A stretch of DNA of 64,000 bases, from NCBI RefSeq assembly GCF_026107515.2, contig NZ_JAPCHW010000006.1, positions 124,001 to 188,000 on the forward strand, given 5' to 3'. This stretch comes from Glutamicibacter sp. MNS18 (GTDB lineage: Bacteria > Actinomycetota > Actinomycetes > Actinomycetales > Micrococcaceae). Positions within the stretch are counted from its first letter, which is position 1; every line of letters begins with the position of its first letter. Of the stretch, positions 34,001-41,728 are shown piece after piece. Under the pieces are notes generated by a model that did not search any database, was not told the origin of the DNA, and was given only the letters and a program-made list of their open reading frames with translations. The translations under genes were made by a program, and so were the position numbers.

Positions 34001-34816
34001 ATGGCCACTGTCCTTGCCCCGCCCGCCATCCCGGTGGCGACCTCAACCGCGCTGCCGGTGACCTTTGATAGGGTTTCCCGGACTTTCAGCACCCGCAGGG
34101 AAACGCGCACCGTACTGGGCCAGGTGGATCTGCAGGTTCCCGCCGGCCAGGTGGTGGCGATTCTCGGAGCCAGCGGTTGCGGCAAATCCACCTTGCTGCG
34201 CGCCGTCAGCGGCCTGGACCACCCCAGCAGTGGTGCGGTGGTTATCGCCGGCTCCGCCGTCAACGGGGTCGATGAGCGTTGCGCCTTCGCCTTCCAGGAA
34301 CCCCGGCTGCTGCCGTGGCGTACGGTCCGCGAGAACATCGCGTTGGGCCTGGCCCCGTCCATTTCGAAGCAGGCCGGCCGGGAGCTGATCGAGGAACTAC
34401 TCACCCTGACCGAGCTGTCCCACGCGGCGGACCTGCGCCCCCGGGAGATTTCCGGGGGTATGGCCCAGCGCGTGTCACTGGCCCGCGCCCTGGCGCGCCG
34501 TCCCGGTGTGCTGTTGCTGGATGAGCCCTTCGGTGCCCTGGATGCGCTGACCCGCCTGAAGATGCAGGACCTGCTGCTGGATATCCACCGTTCCTTCCCC
34601 ACCACGGTACTGATGGTGACCCATGATGTGGACGAGGCCTTGACGCTGGCCGACCGGATTATCGTCCTGGGCCGGAGCGAGGGGATCCAGGGAGCCGGCG
34701 TGGTGGAGGACCTGGCGCTGGATGCCGCGCGTCCACGTGACCACGCCTCACCGGACTTCATCAACCAGCGGGTACGTCTGCTCCGCCTGCTGGGCGTGGA
34801 TCCCACCAACCACTAG
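34001..34816 (+). CDS. ssuB: Aliphatic sulfonate-type ABC importer ATPase
   Basis: This 271-residue ATPase of the SsuB/TauB/NrtD group has Walker A GASGCGKST, signature ISGGMAQRVSLARALARR, Walker B VLLLDEPFGALDALTRLKMQ and a switch His in LMVTHDVDEAL. I use ATG 34001 (GGAG 7 bases upstream). Longer frames start at 33971 or 33989 inside the riboswitch helix. It is the first gene of ssuB-ssuA-ssuC-acs. The substrate could be a sulfonate or another small anion; sulfonate is favoured by the SAM riboswitch. The symbol is by family. Confidence 0.85.
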   Translation: MATVLAPPAIPVATSTALPVTFDRVSRTFSTRRETRTVLGQVDLQVPAGQVVAILGASGCGKSTLLRAVSGLDHPSSGAVVIAGSAVNGVDERCAFAFQEPRLLPWRTVRENIALGLAPSISKQAGRELIEELLTLTELSHAADLRPREISGGMAQRVSLARALARRPGVLLLDEPFGALDALTRLKMQDLLLDIHRSFPTTVLMVTHDVDEALTLADRIIVLGRSEGIQGAGVVEDLALDAARPRDHASPDFINQRVRLLRLLGVDPTNH

Positions 34817-34902
34817 GCGCCAGCCACCGTACTTTTACGCCGTTCCGGGCACCGGACCCGGTTCGGCGCGCCCACCACTCGTCCGCAAGTTTAGGAACTC
34901 CC

Positions 34903-35916
34903 ATGTCAAAATTCAGTTTCACGCGCCGCTCCGCCCTGACCCTGGCCACCGTCGCCCTGGCCGCCACCACCCTGTCCGGCTGCGCCGGGGAGAACGCGGC
35001 GGCTGGCGAAACCCTGTCCCTGGACTACGCCACCTACAACCCGTTGAGCCTGGTCCTGAAGGAAAAGGGGTGGCTGGAAGATACCCTGGCCGATGAGGGT
35101 GTCACCGTTGAATGGATCCAGTCCGCAGGCTCCAACAAGGCCAATGAGGCGTTACGCGCCGATGCCGTCCAGGTTGGCTCCACCGCCGGGTCGGCCGCCC
35201 TGCTGGCCCGTTCCAACGGCTCGCCGATCAAGACCATCGCCCTGTACTCGCAGCCCGAATGGGCCGCACTGGTCGTCAACGGGGACTCGGAGATCACCGA
35301 GGTCGCGGATCTGAAGGGCAAGCAGGTCGCCGCCACGAAGGGCACCGACCCCTACTTCTTCCTGCTCCAGGCCCTGGAAGAGGCCGGCCTGAGCGAGAAG
35401 GACATCACCTTGCAGAACGTGCAGCACGCCGACGGGCGTACGGCCCTGGTTAATGGGTCCGTGGACGCCTGGAGCGGCCTGGATCCGATCATGGCCGGGG
35501 CCGAGCAGGATGGTGCCCAGCTGGTCTACCGCAACCTGGACTTCAACACCTACGGTGCATTGAACGCCCGCGAAGACTTCATCGAGCGAAGCCCGGAACT
35601 GGCCCAGGCCGTGGTGGACGCCTACGAGAAGGCCCGTGAATGGGCTGCGGCCAACCCCGAGGAAACCGCGCAGATCCTGGCCGACGTGGCCGGCCTGGAC
35701 CTCGAGGTCGCCAGCGTGGTGATCCAGGAGCGCTCGAACCTGGACGTGGATGCGATCCCGGGCGCCAGCTTCGTCGAGGTGTTGCGCAACATCGGTCCGG
35801 TGTTCGTCGACAGCGGCGATGTGCCAAGCCAGCAGATCGTCGACGAGAAGCTGGACACCCTGGTGGATGACCAGTTCGCCACCCAGGCCGATGCCTCGAA
35901 GATTGCCGGGGAGTAG
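34903..35916 (+). CDS. ssuA: Sulfonate-type ABC importer binding lipoprotein
   Basis: Binding lipoprotein of 337 residues with lipobox LSGCAG. It has the SsuA/TauA-type core: TYNPLSLVLKEKGWLED, VQVGSTAGSAALLARSNGSPIKTIALYSQPEWAALVV, VADLKGKQVAATKGTDPYFFLLQALEEAGL and VDAWSGLDPIMAGAEQDGAQLVY. It follows ssuB by 86 bases and precedes ssuC by 3 bases. It determines substrate choice; the exact sulfonate is unknown. The symbol is by family. Confidence 0.87.
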   Translation: MSKFSFTRRSALTLATVALAATTLSGCAGENAAAGETLSLDYATYNPLSLVLKEKGWLEDTLADEGVTVEWIQSAGSNKANEALRADAVQVGSTAGSAALLARSNGSPIKTIALYSQPEWAALVVNGDSEITEVADLKGKQVAATKGTDPYFFLLQALEEAGLSEKDITLQNVQHADGRTALVNGSVDAWSGLDPIMAGAEQDGAQLVYRNLDFNTYGALNAREDFIERSPELAQAVVDAYEKAREWAAANPEETAQILADVAGLDLEVASVVIQERSNLDVDAIPGASFVEVLRNIGPVFVDSGDVPSQQIVDEKLDTLVDDQFATQADASKIAGE

Positions 35917-35919
35917 AGC

Positions 35920-36741
35920 ATGAGCGCGCTGGAGACCAAGCCGGGCGGCGGCACCAACCGCACCGAGGTTGGCGGGGCGGTCGCCCGGCTGCTGCGCCTG
36001 CCGAGCTGGTTGCTGGGACTGCTCGTCCCGATCCTGGTGCTGGTCCTGTGGCAGGTCACCACCGCCACCGGCCTGGTACCCTCCTATGCCCTGCCCACCC
36101 CGGCCTCGGTATTCTCCGCCGGCGTGGACCTGGCCGAACGCGGTGAACTGGCCCCGCATATCGGCATCTCCGCCCAACGCGTACTGCTCGGTTTCGCGAT
36201 CGGGTCCCTGCTGGGCCTGGTCTTCGGCGCCCTGGTGGGGCTGTCCCGGTTGGCCGATGCGCTGCTGAGCCTGAGTATCGGGGCGCTGCGCGCGGTGCCC
36301 TCGCTGGCCTGGGTGCCGTTGCTGGTGCTCTGGATGAAGATGGGCGAGGATTCCAAGGTCACGCTGATCATCATCGGCGCCTTCTTCCCGGTGTTCACCA
36401 CCGTCTCGCTGGCCCTGCGCCACGTGGACAAGCAGTTGATCGAGGCAGCCCGTTCCTTCGGCTACAACGGGCTGGCCTTGCTGCGCACCGTACAGCTGCC
36501 GGCGGTGGTTCCCTCGATCTTCTCCGGGCTGCGCCTGGCGCTGGCCCAGGCCTGGCTGTTCCTGGTCGCCGCGGAACTGCTCGGCGCGTCCATGGGGCTG
36601 GGCTTCCTGCTCACCGATTCGCAGAACAACGGCCGCATCGACCGGCTGATCCTGACCATCATCCTGCTGGCCATCTTCGGCAAGATCACCGACGCCCTGC
36701 TCTCGGTCGCCGAACGCAAGGCCATCGCCCGCTGGGCATAG
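35920..36741 (+). CDS. ssuC: Sulfonate-type ABC importer permease
   Basis: Membrane protein of 273 residues with about six helices and the SsuC/TauC pattern. Landmarks are RLPSWLLGLLVPILVLVLWQ at the start, RAVPSLAWVPLLVLWMKMGEDSK, and the EAA loop QLIEAARSFGYNGLALLRTVQLPAVVPSIFSGLR, whose conserved glycine contacts SsuB. It completes the importer. No SsuD-type alkanesulfonate monooxygenase follows it; the monooxygenases of operons A and C may fill that role. Confidence 0.88.
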   Translation: MSALETKPGGGTNRTEVGGAVARLLRLPSWLLGLLVPILVLVLWQVTTATGLVPSYALPTPASVFSAGVDLAERGELAPHIGISAQRVLLGFAIGSLLGLVFGALVGLSRLADALLSLSIGALRAVPSLAWVPLLVLWMKMGEDSKVTLIIIGAFFPVFTTVSLALRHVDKQLIEAARSFGYNGLALLRTVQLPAVVPSIFSGLRLALAQAWLFLVAAELLGASMGLGFLLTDSQNNGRIDRLILTIILLAIFGKITDALLSVAERKAIARWA

Positions 36742-36775
36742 TCCGCCCGACCCGCACGCAACGAAAGGCTCCTTT

Positions 36776-38740
36776 ATGACCACCACCGAGCTGGAACAGC
36801 AGGCGCTCACCGACGAGGTGGCGCGCCGGGAATTCTGGGACCAGGCAGCCAACCTGCTGGACTGGGACACCCGGTGGCACACCACCAGCCGGATCGTTCC
36901 CGCCGATCCCATTGCCGAACGCGGACCAGAGATCTCCTGGTACCTGGGGGGCAAGCTGAACGCGGCGGTGAACTGCGCGGACCGGCATGTGGCGGCCGGT
37001 CGGGGCGAGAAGGTGGCACTGTATTTCGAGGGGGAACCCGGGGACCGCGAGGCGGTCACCTACGCCGAGTTGACCGCCCGGGTCTCGCAGGCCGCCAATG
37101 CCCTGACCGCGTTGGGTATCGGGAAGGGCGACCGGGTGGTGATCTACCTGCCGGTGCTGGTGGAGACCGTGGTCATCACCCTGGCCTGTGCCCGTATCGG
37201 CGCGGTGCACTCGCTGGTGTTCGGCGGGTTCTCCGCCGAGGCGTTGAAGTTCCGGGTGGAGGACACCGGCGCGAAGCTGCTGGTCACCACCGACGGGCAG
37301 TACCGCCGCGGGTCGGCGGTACCGGTGAAGGACAACGCCGACCAGGCCGTGTCGGGAACGAACAATATCGAAAACGTGCTGGTCATCAAGCGCACCGGCT
37401 GCGAGATCTCGTGGAGCCCGGGACGTGACCAGTGGTGGCACGAGGTGGTGGAAACCCAGCCGCGCGAACACGAGGCCCAGGCCTTCGACGCCGAGACCCC
37501 GCTGTTCATCATGTACACCTCCGGCACCACCGGCAAACCCAAGGGCCTGGTGCATACCACCGGCGGCTACCTGACGCAGGCGGCCTACAGCCACAACCTG
37601 CTCTTCGCCAACCCGGATGAGGCCCTTCGCGGCACCGACGTGCACTGGTGCACCGCCGACCTGGCCTGGGTCACCGCGCATACCTATGAGATCTACGGGC
37701 CGCTGGCCAACGGGGTCACCCAGGTGATCTACGAGGGCGTGCCCAATGCCCCGCATCCGGGCCGCCACTTCGAGATCATCGAGCGCTACAAGGTCACCAG
37801 CTACTACACCGCACCGACCCTGGTGCGTTCGCTGATGGGCTGGTTCCCCGAGGGCATCCCGGCCGGCTACGACCTGTCCTCGATCCGTGTGGGCGGTACC
37901 GTGGGCGAGGCGGTGAACCCCGAGGCCTGGCGCTGGCTGCGGTCCCAGGTGGGACGCGACACCGCCGCGGGCATCCCGATGGTTGATACCTGGTGGCAGT
38001 CCGAGTCCGGGGCCACCATCCTTTCCCCACGTCCTACCGACACCGGGTTCAAGCCCGGATGCGCCTCCCGGGCCACCCCGGGGGTGGCGGTGGACATCGT
38101 CAACGCGGCCGGCGAGCGCGTAGCCGTCAACGAGCAGGGCAACATCGTGCTCACCCAAACCGGGCCGGCGATGGCCCGCACCGTCTGGGGGGACCCGAAA
38201 CGCTACTACACCAGCTACTGGCAGCAGTACGTTGACCAGGGCTGGTTCCTGGCTGGTGACGGGGCGCGCTTCGATGCGGACGGGGACATCTGGATCCTGG
38301 GCCGTACCGATGATGTCATCAACATCTCCGGGCACCGCCTGTCCACCATCGAGATCGAGTCCGCGCTGGTCACCAACCCGGGTGTGGTCGAGGCCGGGGT
38401 ATGCCCGGTCCCGGATGCCAAGACCGGTCACGCGGCCACCGCGTTCGTGGTGCCCTTGGACAAGACCCTGGTGGCCGAGCACCCCGATGCCGAAACCAGG
38501 GCACGCCAGGAGGAGTTCACCCGGGTACTGCGTGCCACGGTCACCGAACAGATCGGCCCGATCGCCAAGCCGCGGGATATCGTCTTCGTCCCGGATGTGC
38601 CCAAGACCCGGTCGGGCAAGATCATGCGCCGGTTGCTGACCCAGCTGTTCGAGGGGACCGCCCTGGGCGACACCACCAGCCTGCAGAATGAACCGTGCAT
38701 CCCGGAACTGGACGCGATCTGCACCGCCCGCCGCGGCTGA
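36776..38740 (+). CDS. acs: Acetate-CoA ligase (acetyl-CoA synthetase)
   Basis: AMP-forming ligase of 654 residues that makes acetyl-CoA from acetate, ATP and CoA. It shows EISWYLGGKLNAAVNCADRH at the start, the P-loop-like YTSGTTGKPKG, VDTWWQSESGA with the pocket tryptophan typical of acetate-specific enzymes, and PKTRSGKIMRR with the conserved lysine that is acetylated in known enzymes. It starts 34 bases after ssuC with no terminator between, so it is probably part of the SAM-riboswitch operon. That is unusual and suggests it activates an acid released from an imported sulfur compound; propionate use is also possible. Confidence 0.92.
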   Translation: MTTTELEQQALTDEVARREFWDQAANLLDWDTRWHTTSRIVPADPIAERGPEISWYLGGKLNAAVNCADRHVAAGRGEKVALYFEGEPGDREAVTYAELTARVSQAANALTALGIGKGDRVVIYLPVLVETVVITLACARIGAVHSLVFGGFSAEALKFRVEDTGAKLLVTTDGQYRRGSAVPVKDNADQAVSGTNNIENVLVIKRTGCEISWSPGRDQWWHEVVETQPREHEAQAFDAETPLFIMYTSGTTGKPKGLVHTTGGYLTQAAYSHNLLFANPDEALRGTDVHWCTADLAWVTAHTYEIYGPLANGVTQVIYEGVPNAPHPGRHFEIIERYKVTSYYTAPTLVRSLMGWFPEGIPAGYDLSSIRVGGTVGEAVNPEAWRWLRSQVGRDTAAGIPMVDTWWQSESGATILSPRPTDTGFKPGCASRATPGVAVDIVNAAGERVAVNEQGNIVLTQTGPAMARTVWGDPKRYYTSYWQQYVDQGWFLAGDGARFDADGDIWILGRTDDVINISGHRLSTIEIESALVTNPGVVEAGVCPVPDAKTGHAATAFVVPLDKTLVAEHPDAETRARQEEFTRVLRATVTEQIGPIAKPRDIVFVPDVPKTRSGKIMRRLLTQLFEGTALGDTTSLQNEPCIPELDAICTARRG

Positions 38741-38753
38741 CCAGACTGAGAAC

Positions 38754-38794
38754 GCAGCGCAGCGAGGAACCGTTACGGGGTCCCGCTGCGCTGC
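38754..38794 (+). terminator. Hairpin after acs
   Basis: 11-bp stem (GCAGCGCAGCG / CGCTGCGCTGC) with partial inner pairing, 13 bases after the acs stop. No T-run follows. Confidence 0.65.
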
Positions 38795-38827
38795 GCTGTG
38801 TCCCGCTGTTGCCTGCACTGCACTTCA

Positions 38828-38856
38828 TGGACAGCTCTTGCGGGGTTCGGTACCCT
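38828..38856 (+). promoter_or_regulatory. Promoter candidate for the ABC-F leader
   Basis: TGGACA (38828-38833), a 17-base spacer and TACCCT (38851-38856) make a sigma-70-like promoter. The predicted start of transcription, about 7 bases after the -10, falls on the A of the ATG at 38863. Confidence 0.5.
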
Positions 38857-38862
38857 CGAAAG

Positions 38863-38886
38863 ATGCAGTATTTGTTCTTCCTCTAG
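38863..38886 (+). CDS. Seven-residue leader peptide upstream of the ABC-F gene, probably leaderless
   Basis: ATG at 38863 encodes MQYLFFL and a TAG stop. It begins at or near the predicted transcription start, so it would be translated without a Shine-Dalgarno, as is common in actinobacteria. A hydrophobic aromatic-rich peptide directly before alternative RNA hairpins is the layout of antibiotic-sensing ribosome-stalling leaders of ABC-F and erm genes. The same frame is also open from ATG 38827 (19 codons). Confidence 0.5.
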   Translation: MQYLFFL

Positions 38887-38888
38887 GA

Positions 38889-38945
38889 ATCGTGGCCGCC
38901 TGCGGCCTGCACCAGCGCCCGTGCCCCTGCCCGGGCCGCCACGAT
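38889..38945 (+). promoter_or_regulatory. First leader hairpin of the ABC-F attenuator
   Basis: An 8-bp perfect stem (ATCGTGGC, 38889-38896, with GCCACGAT, 38938-38945) starts 2 bases after the leader-peptide stop codon and encloses a G+C-rich loop. A ribosome stalled on the leader peptide would prevent its 5' arm from pairing. The freed GCCACGAT/GGGCC segment may then compete with the terminator just downstream. Confidence 0.5.
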
Positions 38946-38948
38946 CCC

Positions 38949-38994
38949 GTGCGCCCTCCACCGTGTTCCCGACACTGTGGCGCACCTATTTTTT
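38949..38994 (+). terminator. Intrinsic terminator immediately upstream of the ABC-F start (attenuator)
   Basis: A hairpin closed by GTGCGCC / GGCGCAC with further inner pairing (GTGT / ACAC) is followed by six T residues (38989-38994). It ends one base before the GAGGAA ribosome-binding site of the ABC-F gene. A terminator placed between promoter and gene implies that transcription must be released by a signal. Confidence 0.8.
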
Positions 38995-39004
38995 GAGGAA
39001 AACC

Positions 39005-40642
39005 ATGCCCACCATTTCACCGCATGCCGCCGGTTCACGCGCCCAGCTCAGCGCACAAGAGATCACCGTGGGTTTCGGTTCCCGCCCCGTGCTCGAGAAC
39101 ATCTCCCTGTGCCTGAACCCGGCAAGCCGGCTGGCCGTGATCGGCGAGAACGGACGGGGGAAATCGACCCTGCTGCAGGTGCTGGCCGGGTTGCGTACCC
39201 CGGATTCCGGTCACGTCCAGGTCAATGGCAGCGTCGGCTTCGCCCACCAGGAGATGCACTTCGATCCGGAGGCTACGATCGGGGATCTCGTCGCGCAGGC
39301 GACCGCCGCATCGCGCCTCGCACTGTCCGGGTTGCACGCCGCAGCCCAGGATCTGGCATCCGGGCAATCCGGTTCGGAACAGCGATACGCCCAGGCCCTG
39401 GAGCAGGCCACCGCGCTGGACGCCTGGGACGCCGAACGCCGAGTCGATCTGGCCTTGCAGGCCCTGCACGCGGAAACGAACCGCGAACGCAAGCTGGATG
39501 AGTTGTCTGTCGGCCAACGCTACCGCGTACGTCTGGCCTGCCTGCTGGGAGGTACCGACGATTTCCTGCTGCTGGATGAGCCGACCAACCACCTGGACGC
39601 ACCCAGTCTGGCCTTTCTGGCCGACTCGATTTCCGGGCGCAGGGGCGCAGTTGTCATGGTCAGTCACGACCGGATCCTGCTACGCCGTTGCGCCACCAGC
39701 TTCCTGGACCTGGATCCCAGTGCCGACGGCCGGCCGCTCGCCTATACCGGTGATTATGACGGGTACCGGTTGGCCAGGATGGCCGAACGTGAACGCTGGG
39801 ACCAGCTGTATCTTCGGCAGCAGCAGGAGCATGCCAAGCTGCAGCAGGACCTGAGTGCGGCGCAGGATCGTCTGGTTTCCGGTTGGCGTCCGCCCAAGGG
39901 CACCGGTAAACATGCCCGGGCCACCCGGGCCGGTTCACTGGTGCGCAGCGTCCACCAGCGCCGCGAACGGCTCGAATCGCACAGCGTAGACCTGCCGCCG
40001 GCCCCACGACACTTCCGACTGCCCGTGCTTGGTGCCCGGCCTGGCATCGAGCTGCTGCGCGCTTCGGATCTCACGGTGTCCGGACGCCTGGACACACCGG
40101 TGTGCCTGGCCCTGCATGCCGGAAGCCGGTTGGTGGTCACCGGACCCAACGGAGCCGGGAAGTCGACGCTGCTGCAGGTACTTTCAGGAAACCTGGAGCC
40201 CAGCCGCGGTCAGCTGCACCATGCCGCTGCTCTCCGGGCGGGCTACCTGCCCCAGGAATCCACCTTGCCGGCCGAGTTGCGGGCCAGCGATGTCTACCGT
40301 CAACAAGTCCAACGGATTGTTTCACGTGGAATCATCTCCGCGGAACATGCCGTCGGACTCCCCGAGCTGGGCTTGCTGCGAACCGCGGAAGCCGCCCAGC
40401 GCATCGGTGAGTTGTCCATGGGGCAGCAACGCCGGCTGCAGCTGGCCATGGTGCTCGCGGCACGGCCGCATGTCCTGCTGTTGGATGAGCCGACCAACCA
40501 CCTGTCCATGGCGCTGGTTGATGAGCTCACCGAAGCCCTCCAGGCCACCGGCGCGGCGGTGGTGCTCGGCACCCACGATCGGCAGCTGCTCAGCGACACC
40601 GGGCGCTGGCCACGGCTGCGCCTGGAATCGTCGAACCACTAG
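39005..40642 (+). CDS. ABC-F ATPase, antibiotic-resistance (ribosome protection) type
   Basis: A 545-residue soluble protein with two ABC domains and no membrane segments. Walker A motifs are GENGRGKST and GPNGAGKST; Walker B motifs LLLDEPTNHLDAPS and LLLDEPTNHLS; signatures LSVGQRYRVRLA and LSMGQQRRLQLA. The interdomain linker (about 255-335) is long, charged and Gln/Arg-rich, as in ABC-F proteins that reach into the ribosome's peptidyl-transferase centre. ATG 39005 has GAGGAA 8 bases upstream. The upstream attenuator supports an inducible resistance role (macrolide, lincosamide, streptogramin or pleuromutilin type). The exact drug class cannot be read from sequence. Confidence 0.88.
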   Translation: MPTISPHAAGSRAQLSAQEITVGFGSRPVLENISLCLNPASRLAVIGENGRGKSTLLQVLAGLRTPDSGHVQVNGSVGFAHQEMHFDPEATIGDLVAQATAASRLALSGLHAAAQDLASGQSGSEQRYAQALEQATALDAWDAERRVDLALQALHAETNRERKLDELSVGQRYRVRLACLLGGTDDFLLLDEPTNHLDAPSLAFLADSISGRRGAVVMVSHDRILLRRCATSFLDLDPSADGRPLAYTGDYDGYRLARMAERERWDQLYLRQQQEHAKLQQDLSAAQDRLVSGWRPPKGTGKHARATRAGSLVRSVHQRRERLESHSVDLPPAPRHFRLPVLGARPGIELLRASDLTVSGRLDTPVCLALHAGSRLVVTGPNGAGKSTLLQVLSGNLEPSRGQLHHAAALRAGYLPQESTLPAELRASDVYRQQVQRIVSRGIISAEHAVGLPELGLLRTAEAAQRIGELSMGQQRRLQLAMVLAARPHVLLLDEPTNHLSMALVDELTEALQATGAAVVLGTHDRQLLSDTGRWPRLRLESSNH

Positions 40643-40674
40643 TGCCGGGGCCGGTTGTCCCTTCAACACCACAA

Positions 40675-40718
40675 CGTGCCGCCGGTCATCCATCGTCCAG
40701 GTAGTGACAGGCGGCACG
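40675..40718 (+). terminator. Terminator after the ABC-F gene
   Basis: 9-bp stem (CGTGCCGCC / GGCGGCACG) extended by GTCA / TGAC, 33 bases after the stop codon. Confidence 0.6.
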
Positions 40719-40776
40719 CACGTGTTACTGAGTAATGTGTGCACCATGGTCGATAGTCCGAACGCGCTGTTCCATC

Positions 40777-40815
40777 CACCGGTGACCGGGTCGGTTTACC
40801 CGGCACCGGTGTTTT
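40777..40815. terminator. Hairpin between the convergent ABC-F and folD genes
   Basis: CACCGGT / ACCGGTG and CCGGGT / ACCCGG pair with a small internal loop. TTTT follows on the plus strand. It lies 17 bases after the folD stop on the minus strand and can serve both genes. Confidence 0.6.
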
Positions 40816-40831
40816 CCCAAGACGCCTCGAA

Positions 40832-41728
40832 TTACCATTGACCGGCCATAAGCTCTCCTTCCCGCGCTCCTGCCGGGCTCACGCAGGAACCGGACAGGGC
40901 CGCCTCGCTGGTGTGCAGCATCAACAGTGCCGTGGTTACGGAGCCCACTCCCCCGGGGACGGGGGTCAAGGCACGGGCCGTGGAACCCACGGATGCGGCA
41001 TCCACATCGCCGATCAGGTTTCCCTGCCCGTCCACAGTGGTCCCCACGTCGATGACCACCGATTCCGGTGTCACGTGCCGGCCGGTCAGCAAGCCGGCAC
41101 GGCCCACCGCAACAATGGTGACCGCGGACCGGCGGGTGTATGAGGCCAGGTTGGCGGAGCGGGAGTGGCACGTGGTGACGGTGGCGTCTTTGCCCAGAAG
41201 CAGCTGGGCCAGCGGTTTACCCACTACGGCCGAACGCCCCACCACGGTGACGTGCTGCCCGGTCAACGGCACCCGGTAGTGCTCCAGGATCTCCATGACC
41301 GAGCGTGCGGTCGCCGGTGCAAAGGCCGGCAGGCCGACGCTGAGCCGTCCCAGGCTCAACGGGTTGGCCCCGTCGATATCCTTGGCCGGGCTGATCAGTC
41401 CCACCAGGTCCGCGGCCTCCACACCGTCGGGCAGCGGGGTCTGCAGGATGATCCCGTGCACCAGCGGGTTCCGGTTCAGCTCCTCGATCCGCTGGGCAAT
41501 CCGCCCGGTGGTCGCCTGCCCCAGGTCATGGACCATGCAGTCGATTCCCAACAGGCCCGCTTCCCGCTCAATGGCACGGACGTACCAGGCCGTGGATTCG
41601 TTGTCCGTAGCCAGCACCACGGCCACGCCGGCGGTGACCTCCAGCTCGGACAAACGGGCCACGTGTTCGCGCACGGTTGCACGGATCGCCGCGGCCACCG
41701 GCGCCCCGTCCAGCCGTGCCGCACTCAT
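40832..41728 (-). CDS. folD: Bifunctional methylenetetrahydrofolate dehydrogenase/methenyltetrahydrofolate cyclohydrolase
   Basis: At 298 residues it has the FolD signatures HGIILQTPLPDGV and the NADP-binding VVGRSAVVGKPLAQLLL, plus VIDVGTTVDGQGNLIGDVD and the C-terminal TPVPGGVGSVTTALLM. The catalytic Tyr-Lys pair position reads WYVRAIER (Arg/Glu where YxxxK is standard), so the cyclohydrolase lysine deserves a check. It oxidises 5,10-methylene-THF to 10-formyl-THF. It overlaps the cyclodeaminase gene by 4 bases and is the last gene of the dimethylglycine operon. It is probably a dedicated catabolic copy rather than the housekeeping one. Confidence 0.88.
   Translation of the reverse strand: MSAARLDGAPVAAAIRATVREHVARLSELEVTAGVAVVLATDNESTAWYVRAIEREAGLLGIDCMVHDLGQATTGRIAQRIEELNRNPLVHGIILQTPLPDGVEAADLVGLISPAKDIDGANPLSLGRLSVGLPAFAPATARSVMEILEHYRVPLTGQHVTVVGRSAVVGKPLAQLLLGKDATVTTCHSRSANLASYTRRSAVTIVAVGRAGLLTGRHVTPESVVIDVGTTVDGQGNLIGDVDAASVGSTARALTPVPGGVGSVTTALLMLHTSEAALSGSCVSPAGAREGELMAGQW

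Noticed and set aside
34816-34903. Small CCGGG/CCCGG hairpin between ssuB and ssuA as a terminator
   Set aside because: The stem is only 5 bp with no T-run, and the genes clearly form one transporter unit.
36686-38818. Long minus-strand open frame opposite acs
   Set aside because: acs is unmistakable on the plus strand; the antisense frame shows no motif.
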